Below are positions 14,909-21,643 of a stretch of DNA of 24,789 bases, piece by piece; position 1 is the first letter of the stretch; each line of letters starts with the position of its first letter. Source of the DNA: CAZHJK01 sp964533275 (lineage in GTDB: Bacteria; Bacillota; Clostridia; Eubacteriales; Garciellaceae); the NCBI GenBank assembly GCA_964533275.1, contig CAZHJK010000033.1:1-24789 (forward strand), in the 5' to 3' direction. A program made the position numbers and the translations under genes. The notes under the pieces are model-generated. The model did no database searches, was not told the origin of the DNA, and was given only the letters and a program-made list of their open reading frames with translations.

Positions 14909-15660
14909 TGAAAATAAGAATATTTTTAGTCTGTTTACTTATATTAATGCTTTCCTTTTCTGGATGTGGCCTTTTGACCAGCGGAGATCAACAGAAATAC
15001 AAGCCCCAGGGCGAGGTGCAAACCGAACTCAATGACAGGGATGAGGCTGACCCGTCCCAGGAGCAAACTTCGCAAAAGGACTCATTGGCAGAGGAATTTG
15101 TGTGTGAGCTCCATCCCCTTTCAAACAACGAGGTTTTATTTAAGCTCACCAATAACAGCGAAATGGACATACAGGAGCTGACTATGCATGTGGAATTCTA
15201 CGATGAAAAGGAAAATATCATAACGGATTATGAGACCTATTTTAAAGGCGTTGCAGCAGGTCAGGTGTTATATACCTTCTCAACCCATTTAAAAGACTAT
15301 GAAGCATGGGATACATACCAGACTTCATACGAGGCTAAGCATGACTCCCCTGATGGTCTCTATGACTATTCCAGCGCTATAGAGGATGTCGAAGCAGAGG
15401 ACGAAATCAGAGAGGGAAGCGACTATACCTACTATGCAACCTTTCGCAACATTGGCTCGAAAACCATTGATTATGTGAATGCCTTGATACTGTTTTATCA
15501 CGAAGATGAGCTCACCGGCGCCGGTGAGCGAATTAAACAGAATATTGACCCCGACGATAGCTTTGAGCTTGAATTCATGGCGGTGCCGGATGCCGATGGT
15601 CGTATGATTCAATATAATCGCTATGAGGTGGTTCTTTCTCAGGCTTACTATAAAAAATGA
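14908..15660 (+). CDS. Lipoprotein with two FxLYD-like domains
   Basis: The start is ATG 14908 (250 residues), seven bases after AGGAGGA; an ATG at 14905 is adjacent but closer to it. A lipoprotein signal peptide ends in LSFSGC, so cysteine 19 would be lipidated. An acidic, Gln/Glu-rich linker follows. Two beta-sandwich-like repeats come next, roughly residues 65-145 (VLFKLTNNSEMDIQELTMHV) and 155-245 (YYATFRNIGSKTIDYVNALI), resembling FxLYD-type domains found in surface lipoproteins. It is coupled by a TGATG overlap to the preceding zinc-ribbon protein, which suggests that the two products work together. No binding partner can be named. Confidence 0.78.
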   Translation: MKIRIFLVCLLILMLSFSGCGLLTSGDQQKYKPQGEVQTELNDRDEADPSQEQTSQKDSLAEEFVCELHPLSNNEVLFKLTNNSEMDIQELTMHVEFYDEKENIITDYETYFKGVAAGQVLYTFSTHLKDYEAWDTYQTSYEAKHDSPDGLYDYSSAIEDVEAEDEIREGSDYTYYATFRNIGSKTIDYVNALILFYHEDELTGAGERIKQNIDPDDSFELEFMAVPDADGRMIQYNRYEVVLSQAYYKK

Positions 15661-15680
15661 TGACGAGGAGGAGTTAAGAT

Positions 15681-16355
15681 ATGAATTGTAAAAATTGTGG
15701 CGCGACCTTATCAGTAAACGCAATATTCTGCGCTTCCTGCGGCGCGGACCAGAGTGGGGGGACGCAAAGCAGGCAGACCGATGGTAACCCTTCGTTGGTA
15801 GGCTATTCGGATAAAATTCACGATCCGCGTATCGCTACGACTCTGAAAAAAATCAACAAATCGAGCATGTTTTTCATTCTGGTGCTTGCCGTGGTCGTTG
15901 TAATCGGCTTTTCCGTCGCCGGAGCCTTAGAAGCCGGTGGCTTGGAGCTTCCCTCCGCCTTTTTCTTTGGACTCATCCTAGGCGGTCTGCTGATCGTGCT
16001 TGCGCTCTTTCAACGGGCAAAAGGGAAAAAAGACGGCACATGGGACGGCGTTGTAGTTGATAAGACTTACAAGGAGGCAAGCTATGCCGATCGGCAGAGA
16101 GGAAATTATCAGACCCGATATTCCATTCATATACGCCGGGAAGAAGGCGGCGTTAAAAAACTTTCATGCACCGAGGATCTCTTTCACTATTATCAGGTTG
16201 GTGATCATGTCAGGCATCACGCGGGTACGGTGGAACATGTATTGGAAAAATACGACAAATCCAGGGACAGCGTTATCTATTGTATCGTCTGTTCTACCAA
16301 AAACGAAATTCACAACGATGTCTGCCATCGTTGCAAAAGCCCGCTGATGAAATAG
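15681..16355 (+). CDS. Membrane protein with zinc ribbons at both ends
   Basis: This is a 224-residue protein. The N-terminal zinc ribbon has CKNC (3-6) and CASC (17-20). Two hydrophobic helices (about 61-83 and 92-112) form a membrane hairpin. A soluble domain (about 115-190; GVVVDKTYKEAS, YHYYQVGDHV-like segment) follows, and a second ribbon closes the protein with CIVC and CHRC. Both ribbons would lie on the same, cytoplasmic, side. It resembles the first zinc-ribbon protein only in layout. GAGGAGG precedes the ATG 20 bases after the lipoprotein gene, so it belongs to the same transcript. The family is unrecognised; the N-terminal ribbon type is common in Firmicute membrane proteins. Confidence 0.76.
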   Translation: MNCKNCGATLSVNAIFCASCGADQSGGTQSRQTDGNPSLVGYSDKIHDPRIATTLKKINKSSMFFILVLAVVVVIGFSVAGALEAGGLELPSAFFFGLILGGLLIVLALFQRAKGKKDGTWDGVVVDKTYKEASYADRQRGNYQTRYSIHIRREEGGVKKLSCTEDLFHYYQVGDHVRHHAGTVEHVLEKYDKSRDSVIYCIVCSTKNEIHNDVCHRCKSPLMK

Positions 16356-16385
16356 TTAATAAAATTATTATAGGGAGGAAAGAAG

Positions 16386-17024
16386 ATGAAGAAAATATTA
16401 GTCATTTTTCTGGTTTTAATGATGGGGTCGCTTACAGCTTGTGGCAATAATGGTGGGAATGACACTTCAGGCAATCAGGAAATCAATGAGTCTCAAAATA
16501 ACAGTAGCTCCGAGTTTAATGTCACCGATTCCTATGAAATGATATTTGATTTTACCATAAGGCAGGATTTAAACGGTGTAGATGCTACCATTGATCAAAA
16601 ACATTTCCTTGTGGATGTAACCTGGGATGGACTGGATTTTGAAGCAGCTTCTGTCTTCACCAGAGAAGTTCAGCATCACAGCGGCAGATATGATGTTCAG
16701 GAAGATGTCGTAATAAGTGGCAGATTATCCGCAGATGAAAAAAGTATTGAGTCTTTGATGTTTAGAAACGAAAGAACCGGTGAGATTTATGAAATGCTGG
16801 AATTTGAACTTGAAAATATTCCTTATACGGATGATAATCCATACTCGGATAGTAACTTTAAATTCTATGTGAGAGAAGGTGCGGATCCGTTAGCGGAACA
16901 TATTAAAGTATGGAATGAACAAACCAGAGAGGGCGGAGATGTAACAGACATTACGACGAAATTTGAGCTATTGGAAAAATATGACCAAGAAGTAGAACTC
17001 ACCGTATTTTTCTATTTTAACTGA
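16386..17024 (+). CDS. Lipoprotein of unknown function
   Basis: This 212-residue lipoprotein has a short basic, hydrophobic leader ending in the lipobox LTAC; cysteine 19 is the predicted lipidation site. A flexible Asn/Gly/Ser-rich linker follows to about residue 45. The mature domain is acidic and apparently beta-rich, with no cysteine and no family signature that I recognise. AGGGAGGAAAG precedes the ATG 30 bases after the double zinc-ribbon gene, so it is probably the last gene of the island promoter 3 transcript. Its G+C content is lower than that of its upstream neighbours. Confidence 0.72.
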   Translation: MKKILVIFLVLMMGSLTACGNNGGNDTSGNQEINESQNNSSSEFNVTDSYEMIFDFTIRQDLNGVDATIDQKHFLVDVTWDGLDFEAASVFTREVQHHSGRYDVQEDVVISGRLSADEKSIESLMFRNERTGEIYEMLEFELENIPYTDDNPYSDSNFKFYVREGADPLAEHIKVWNEQTREGGDVTDITTKFELLEKYDQEVELTVFFYFN

Positions 17025-17120
17025 TATGTGGGATCCTGCTTAGGCGCTAAAAACACGGTATCAGGAATACCTTGGTATTTTGCCCTTGCCGTGTGTCCAC
17101 TTTAATCTTTGGATTGTTTT
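17025..17120. other. Hairpin-rich intergenic sequence
   Basis: This stretch after the lipoprotein gene contains an outer pairing ACACGG...CCGTGT enclosing two overlapping small palindromes, GGTAT-CAGGA-ATACC and AATACC-TT-GGTATT. No long T-tract follows, so it is not a clear terminator. It may mark the 3' end of the GC-rich part of the island; base composition drops after this point. Confidence 0.35.
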
Positions 17121-17149
17121 TTATCCAAACAGGGCTGGATTTGTATAAA
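17121..17149 (+). promoter_or_regulatory. Candidate promoter of the lipoprotein pair
   Basis: TTATCC (17121-17126) and TATAAA (17144-17149) are 17 bases apart. A dyad TTTGGAT-N8-ATCCAAA (17108-17129) overlaps the -35 and could be an operator. The 18-bp island box is absent here, so this unit is probably controlled differently. Confidence 0.42.
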
Positions 17150-17202
17150 ACTGATTAGAAGGAGAGTTTAAAGTCTTAAATAAAAAGGAGGATTATATTT
17201 AA

Positions 17203-18279
17203 ATGATTAAAAAACATTTGTTATTATTATGTTTGATTATTGCAATTACTATAATATTTACAGGGTGTAAAGATATCCAAGATTCTTTTAAGCCGGGAAG
17301 CTTTGGGGAAACTCCAGAAGAGCAAGCAATGGTAGATGCACTAACAGAAAAACATGGGAATCTAACTGAAACTGGAGAACCGAGATTTTTGGAAGCGATG
17401 ATGACTAGTCATGTTGATAATTTTATCCCAGTAGATGTTGTAAGTAAGTATAGTCAAAATGCTGAAGAACTATATCTTTGGTTTGTATATGATAACTTCA
17501 ATGAAGATATTTTAGATATCGAATGGGTATATTTAGATACAGATCATTCCATTCACACTTTCCAGTCTCAGACAGGTGAAGATTTTGGAAGAGGGACATT
17601 TATTTTGGAGCAGCCTGATGATGGCTGGCCAATAGGTAATTATAAGGTATCTATCCGTGGAAGAGGGGTTGAAGAAACCCTATTATTTGAAATAATAGAT
17701 GGTCCCACTGTGGCGGAAGCTCTTCCCTTTGAGGACGGTAAAATTACTTTGCCAGGTAGTACTGGATGGCATTTTGTAGGATGGGATGAATTCATTAATC
17801 ATATAGATCTCTCAGTGGCAGGAGAACCTTCAGGAGGAAATATGACTGGAACCAGCAGTAAACTTTATGATTATTTAGAATACACTGGGGGTAAAAATGA
17901 TTTTACTCATAATATTAAAAGAACCAACGAAGCAGGAAAAACACTGCACGATGGTCTTTTCCATGTAACTTGGACGGATCCACCGATATATCTAGTTCCA
18001 GGTGAAAAGGCTTCATTTACGGTTAACCGAAAAACTGAAGGCTGGGGAATTTCTAATATGGCAATCACTTTTGACATGGGTCATTTAGAACCAGGGTACG
18101 GAACTTCCAGTAGCTTCCCATTTATCACTTCTCAGGGAGAAAAGAACTTTAGCGATTATCAAGGATTAGTGGAAAGTGAAAAAGTTATTCCAGAAGGAAA
18201 AGAAGGGGATCAGCGTGCTGTTTTATTATCTCTTGGTAACGGTTATGGCTATCGTTATGTATATGAATGGCGGGAGTGA
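17203..18279 (+). CDS. Lipoprotein A of a related pair, unknown function
   Basis: This is a 358-residue lipoprotein. The leader (MIKKH, then a hydrophobic stretch) ends in the lipobox FTGC, giving cysteine 22. Directly after it comes KDIQDSFKPGSFG, which closely resembles the same region of the next protein. A central part (about 65-165) looks like an Ig-like or beta-sandwich domain ending in GNYKVSIRGRGVEETLLFEI. The C-terminal half (about 185-355) appears to be another beta-rich domain. No catalytic motif was recognised. AAGGAGG lies 10 bases before the ATG. The DNA is more AT-rich than the first part of the island. Confidence 0.74.
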   Translation: MIKKHLLLLCLIIAITIIFTGCKDIQDSFKPGSFGETPEEQAMVDALTEKHGNLTETGEPRFLEAMMTSHVDNFIPVDVVSKYSQNAEELYLWFVYDNFNEDILDIEWVYLDTDHSIHTFQSQTGEDFGRGTFILEQPDDGWPIGNYKVSIRGRGVEETLLFEIIDGPTVAEALPFEDGKITLPGSTGWHFVGWDEFINHIDLSVAGEPSGGNMTGTSSKLYDYLEYTGGKNDFTHNIKRTNEAGKTLHDGLFHVTWTDPPIYLVPGEKASFTVNRKTEGWGISNMAITFDMGHLEPGYGTSSSFPFITSQGEKNFSDYQGLVESEKVIPEGKEGDQRAVLLSLGNGYGYRYVYEWRE

Positions 18280-18287
18280 TAAGATAT

Positions 18288-19058
18288 ATGAAATTAATAA
18301 AATATAAAAAGTTCTCTCTAATTCTATGTTTTATATTATTTATCGCCATAATAACAGGTTGTTCAAATTTATTGGACTCTTTTAGGCCAGAAGGTTTTGG
18401 TCAGAATGGTGAAAAGGGTGATAGGATGTTCTACTTTGAAACATTTAAGACGCCGGAAGAGGTAGTAAAAAACAGCATTGCTGAACAATATGAGTTCCTT
18501 CACCATTACTTCCCATTTTCTTTCCCTGTAGAGCATGAACTAAGTAAATTATCTCCGATAGAAATATCTGAAGATGGCAGTGTTTCCATTTCTATTAAAG
18601 GAAGTAGTTGGTCTCATAGCGTAGACTGGGAAGGAATAGTTGCAGGAACTTCTGACTCAGGCTATGAAATTGAAGAGCTTACCATCAATATCCAACTTAC
18701 AGAGAATAAAATTATACCTTCTTCAGACGGAAAGAGGCAGGTTCCCTTTCTAGAAGGAGAAGGCACCTATAGTTACACTGCTTCAACTTATGGAAGTATG
18801 AAAGAAGAATCAGGATCAACAAACATTAGTGATAATTATAGCATAACAACAAATGGCAATGTGATCGTGCAAACTTACTATTCCAGAGAAAAAGAAGGGG
18901 AAATTGTAACAGACCAGGATAGAGCGGATCTTATGTCGGCGGAAGCTATTCAATGGATTTTTGTAAATGAGAATCTTGAATTTTCTGGTTCCACAGAGTT
19001 AGGCATGAAACCCTTTGAGAATAACGATAAGGAAATAATAGTATTTAAAACCCCATAG
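18288..19058 (+). CDS. Lipoprotein B of a related pair, unknown function
   Basis: The start is ATG 18288 (256 residues, MKLIKYKK...). An in-frame ATG at 18267 would add seven residues and overlap the preceding gene, but GGGAG at 18272-18276 fits the later start and the leader is then a normal lipoprotein signal. The lipobox is ITGC. The residues after it, SNLLDSFRPEGFG, match the post-lipobox segment of lipoprotein A. The rest is acidic and beta-rich without a recognised family. The ribosome binding site lies within the last codons of the upstream gene, so the two are cotranscribed and probably cooperate or form a complex at the outer face of the membrane. That last step is inference. Confidence 0.74.
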   Translation: MKLIKYKKFSLILCFILFIAIITGCSNLLDSFRPEGFGQNGEKGDRMFYFETFKTPEEVVKNSIAEQYEFLHHYFPFSFPVEHELSKLSPIEISEDGSVSISIKGSSWSHSVDWEGIVAGTSDSGYEIEELTINIQLTENKIIPSSDGKRQVPFLEGEGTYSYTASTYGSMKEESGSTNISDNYSITTNGNVIVQTYYSREKEGEIVTDQDRADLMSAEAIQWIFVNENLEFSGSTELGMKPFENNDKEIIVFKTP

Positions 19059-19090
19059 GGAAGCAAGTAAAAATAAATAATGAGCAGGAA

Positions 19091-19131
19091 ACAAGTAGCG
19101 ATGCCATCATTAGCTCCCGCTGCTTGTTTTT
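19091..19131 (+). terminator. Terminator at the right end of the island
   Basis: ACAAGTAGCG (19091-19100) pairs with CGCTGCTTGT (19118-19127), with one G-U pair, and is followed by a run of T (19127-19131). It closes the lipoprotein pair transcript 32 bases after the last stop codon. Confidence 0.75.
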
Positions 19132-19206
19132 CGTATTCAGTTTGCTTTTCCTAAATTGCCCCTATAAAACCGTTAACTTCCCTGGGACATTTATACAACT
19201 ACTATA

Positions 19207-19764
19207 CTAAGAAATTAATTTTTCCCAACAATTCTGATATCCAATAGTAGCAGTATTGTTATCTACATCAAGTGCTAAAGCAGTGTTAAAATATATAAAG
19301 GATTTTTTATAATTTTTACTGTTATAATACGCCTTTGCTAAGTTAATATTAGATTGTAAATGGGTTGGTTTTAATTCTAGTGCTTTTATTAAATAATGAA
19401 TTGCTTTTGCTGTTTTTTTCATTTTTAAATAACAGGTGCCCAAATTATAATAAATCATAAAATGCTCTCCCTTATGGCTTAAGGCACCTACATAATATTT
19501 AATGGCTTTATTAAATTCATTATTTTCATAAAATAAATTTCCCAAATTTAAATAAGCAGGCCAAAAATCACTTTGACATTTTGCAGCTAATAGATAATAT
19601 TTCTTAGCTTCCTTAAAATCTCCTAATTTCCAATGTATGCTACCAATAAGATTAAGAGCTATGGGATTGGTATTATAACATTGTTCCTTTGTAATAGTTT
19701 GTTGGGCTAATTCCCATTGCTTGTTTTCATACAATTCATAGGCTTGATCAATATATGTATCCAT
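19207..19764 (-). CDS. Tetratricopeptide repeat (TPR) protein
   Basis: This 185-residue protein consists almost entirely of about five TPR units, with 34-residue periodicity and the usual A/G/Y positions (for example PAYLNLGNLFYENNEFNKAI and IYYNLGTCYLKMKKTAKAI). No signal peptide or membrane segment was seen, so it is a cytoplasmic scaffold. AGGGAGGGTG precedes the ATG. It lies on the minus strand 86 bases downstream of the polyprenyl synthase gene, and could be cotranscribed with it. TPR proteins give no specific function without a partner. Confidence 0.8.
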   Translation of the reverse strand: MDTYIDQAYELYENKQWELAQQTITKEQCYNTNPIALNLIGSIHWKLGDFKEAKKYYLLAAKCQSDFWPAYLNLGNLFYENNEFNKAIKYYVGALSHKGEHFMIYYNLGTCYLKMKKTAKAIHYLIKALELKPTHLQSNINLAKAYYNSKNYKKSFIYFNTALALDVDNNTATIGYQNCWEKLIS

Positions 19765-19850
19765 CTATATAATCACCCTCCCTATTAAATTATAGACAAG
19801 CATAGGGCAAAATATTCCATTAATTTTTATAATTGATTACAAAGTGAAAA

Positions 19851-20819
19851 CTAATACTCTCTGTTTTCAATCATCTCTGTCAATTTATACAGCAAAGGAA
19901 GATAATCATTCTTAGGTAGTTTCTCTAATTCACTTTTTGCTTTAATAATATATTTTTTTAAAAGCTTATTAGCATAGCTCAATCCACCCTCTTCAATTAC
20001 CGAATTCAATATATAAGAAAGTTCTTCTTGACTAAAATGATCCTTCATCAATATTTCCTCAAGCCTTTTAGAACTTCCCCCATATTTTAGTGTATAAATA
20101 ACAGGAAGAGTATATATTCCGTTTTTTATATCGTTACCCAATGGTTTCCCTAATTTATTTTCCTTTCCAATAAAATCTAAAATATCATCACTAATCTGAA
20201 AAGCCATACCTATATAATTACCATACCTCCTTAGTATATTTGTAGTCTTTTTATTAGCCTTTGCCTCTATGGCTCCAAACCAACAACTGTAGGAGAAAAG
20301 ATAAGCGGTTTTACATTTAATTCTCCAAAGATATTTTTTTAGGGAAATATCTATCTTATATCTAGAATCAAATTGCTCAATCTCTCCTTCACAGATATTT
20401 TTAGCAATAAATGAAGCATTAACTATATCTTTATTATTAGAGTATTTTGAGAGATTTAAAAATGCCTTGCTTAACAAAAAATCTCCTGTAAAAACCGCCA
20501 CCCCTTTGCCCCATTTAGCTTGGGTAGTTATTACACCTCTCCTAATATCAGACTCATCGATAATATCATCATGGACAAGAGTCGCCATATGAAACACCTC
20601 AACGGCAGCTGCTAATTTATGAATATTAGGATTTTCCTCATTTCCAAAATAATGGGCAATAAGTACTAATGCAGGTCTTAATCTTTTTCCCCCTGCTTCT
20701 GATAGTGCCGTAGTAGCCTTTTTTATAAGAGGCTGTCTAGATTTTATAGTAAATAAGATTTCTTTTTCTACTATCGTCATCGACTTATTAAATTCGGGAT
20801 AATTACCCCATAAATTCAT
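19851..20819 (-). CDS. Polyprenyl diphosphate synthase (heptaprenyl-type, catalytic subunit)
   Basis: This trans-prenyltransferase elongates farnesyl or geranylgeranyl diphosphate with isopentenyl diphosphate to make the side chain of quinones. The start at 20819 (322 residues) is preferred because GGAAGGTG lies directly before that ATG; the frame is open for 29 further codons without a ribosome binding site, and 322 residues is the family length. The first aspartate-rich motif is DDIID (84-88) in a VHDDIIDESDIRRG context. The second is DDILD (211-215), and GGKRLRPAL (43-51) is also conserved. The upstream neighbour belongs to the family often labelled heptaprenyl synthase component I, which supports a menaquinone role. 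Exact chain length cannot be read from the sequence. Confidence 0.88.
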   Translation of the reverse strand: MNLWGNYPEFNKSMTIVEKEILFTIKSRQPLIKKATTALSEAGGKRLRPALVLIAHYFGNEENPNIHKLAAAVEVFHMATLVHDDIIDESDIRRGVITTQAKWGKGVAVFTGDFLLSKAFLNLSKYSNNKDIVNASFIAKNICEGEIEQFDSRYKIDISLKKYLWRIKCKTAYLFSYSCWFGAIEAKANKKTTNILRRYGNYIGMAFQISDDILDFIGKENKLGKPLGNDIKNGIYTLPVIYTLKYGGSSKRLEEILMKDHFSQEELSYILNSVIEEGGLSYANKLLKKYIIKAKSELEKLPKNDYLPLLYKLTEMIENREY

Positions 20820-20931
20820 ATTTTCACCTTCCGGGATTATTATAATAGCATCTTTCTCTGGTGTTACTCCCTTTGCAACCCCTATTATTATATTATAGAA
20901 AGCCATGACATATTTATAATATAATATAAAA

Positions 20932-21453
20932 TTAGTATGTCTTATTAATAACCTTTAAATTTGTAGATAATATATTTATAATATATTTTGCTGCTAATCC
21001 CGTAAAATATCCTGTTAAAATAGCAGTTAACATTAATATTGGTAAATAAGTGAAAATTCCAAAGTTAGATATAAATATAGATGCCACAAAAAGCTGTCCA
21101 ATATTGTGAAAAATAGCTCCAACAATGCTAATTCCCATATAACTAAAGTAATCTTTGTAATAATGATATAAAAGATACATCACCATTAAACTCATCAAGC
21201 CCCCTCCTACACTAAAGAAGAAACTTGAAATAACCCCGCCAAACATTGCTCCCATAAAACTTCTCATAACTACTAGAATAGTAGCTTCCTTAAGCCCAAA
21301 TACCACAATGGTAATCATTGTTATGATATTAGCTAATCCTAATTTAACTCCTGGTGCAGGAATAGGTATAGGAATAAAACTCTCAATAAAATGTAATACT
21401 AATGCTTGAGCAAGTAAAATAGCTAGAAAAATTAATTTTTTTGTGTTTTTCAT
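20932..21453 (-). CDS. Gx transporter / heptaprenyl synthase component I family membrane protein
   Basis: This 173-residue protein is very hydrophobic, with about five membrane helices. The segment FIPIPIPAPGVKLGLANIITM and the glycine-rich MGAMFGGVISSFFFSVGGGLM match the family annotated as heptaprenyl diphosphate synthase component I or Gx transporter, similar in layout to S-components of ECF transporters. Despite the name it has no prenyltransferase motif. It is transcribed before the polyprenyl synthase with a gap of about 110 bases. It may import or handle a precursor for that enzyme. AAAGGA precedes the ATG. Confidence 0.78.
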   Translation of the reverse strand: MKNTKKLIFLAILLAQALVLHFIESFIPIPIPAPGVKLGLANIITMITIVVFGLKEATILVVMRSFMGAMFGGVISSFFFSVGGGLMSLMVMYLLYHYYKDYFSYMGISIVGAIFHNIGQLFVASIFISNFGIFTYLPILMLTAILTGYFTGLAAKYIINILSTNLKVINKTY

Positions 21454-21521
21454 TTATAAATTATTCCTTTCTACTTATTAGCATTTACTTAATTTTGAAA
21501 TTAATTGAAAAATTCTTTATT

Positions 21522-21549
21522 AGTATAACACAAATTTATTGTTATAACA
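21522..21549 (-). promoter_or_regulatory. Extended -10 promoter overlapping a dyad
   Basis: On the minus strand TGTTATACT provides an extended -10 (TATACT at 21527-21522) for the membrane protein gene; no good -35 is visible. The same region contains the inverted repeat TATAACA-N9-TGTTATA (21524-21546) and the perfect palindrome TGTTATAACA (21540-21549), a possible operator between the divergent genes. Confidence 0.4.
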
Positions 21550-21581
21550 TTTTAAGCATTTTACTAATTTAAATAACTAAA

Positions 21582-21587
21582 TATAAT
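21582..21587 (+). promoter_or_regulatory. Candidate -10 of the NDH-2-like gene
   Basis: A perfect TATAAT lies 57 bases before the TTG start codon. The -35 region (TTTTAC, 17 bases upstream) is poor, and the sequence around it is very AT-rich, so the match could be chance. Confidence 0.35.
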
Positions 21588-21643
21588 ACTTTAATCATCT
21601 CTTATTTTTATTATATATTATAGAAGTCTGGGGAGGAAGCAAC

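Noticed and set aside
9900..19131. Prophage or transposon as the origin of the island
   Set aside because: No integrase, transposase, phage structural gene, tRNA or direct repeat at the ends was seen. Composition alone supports foreign origin only weakly.
20820..20906. N-terminal extension of 29 residues on the polyprenyl synthase
   Set aside because: The GGAAGGTG directly before ATG 20819 and the family length of about 320 residues favour the shorter protein.
21608..21624. AT-rich TTATTATATATTATA stretch as a PerR box before the NDH-2-like gene
   Set aside because: It matches the consensus at too few positions once the central base is fixed; the similarity is due to AT composition.
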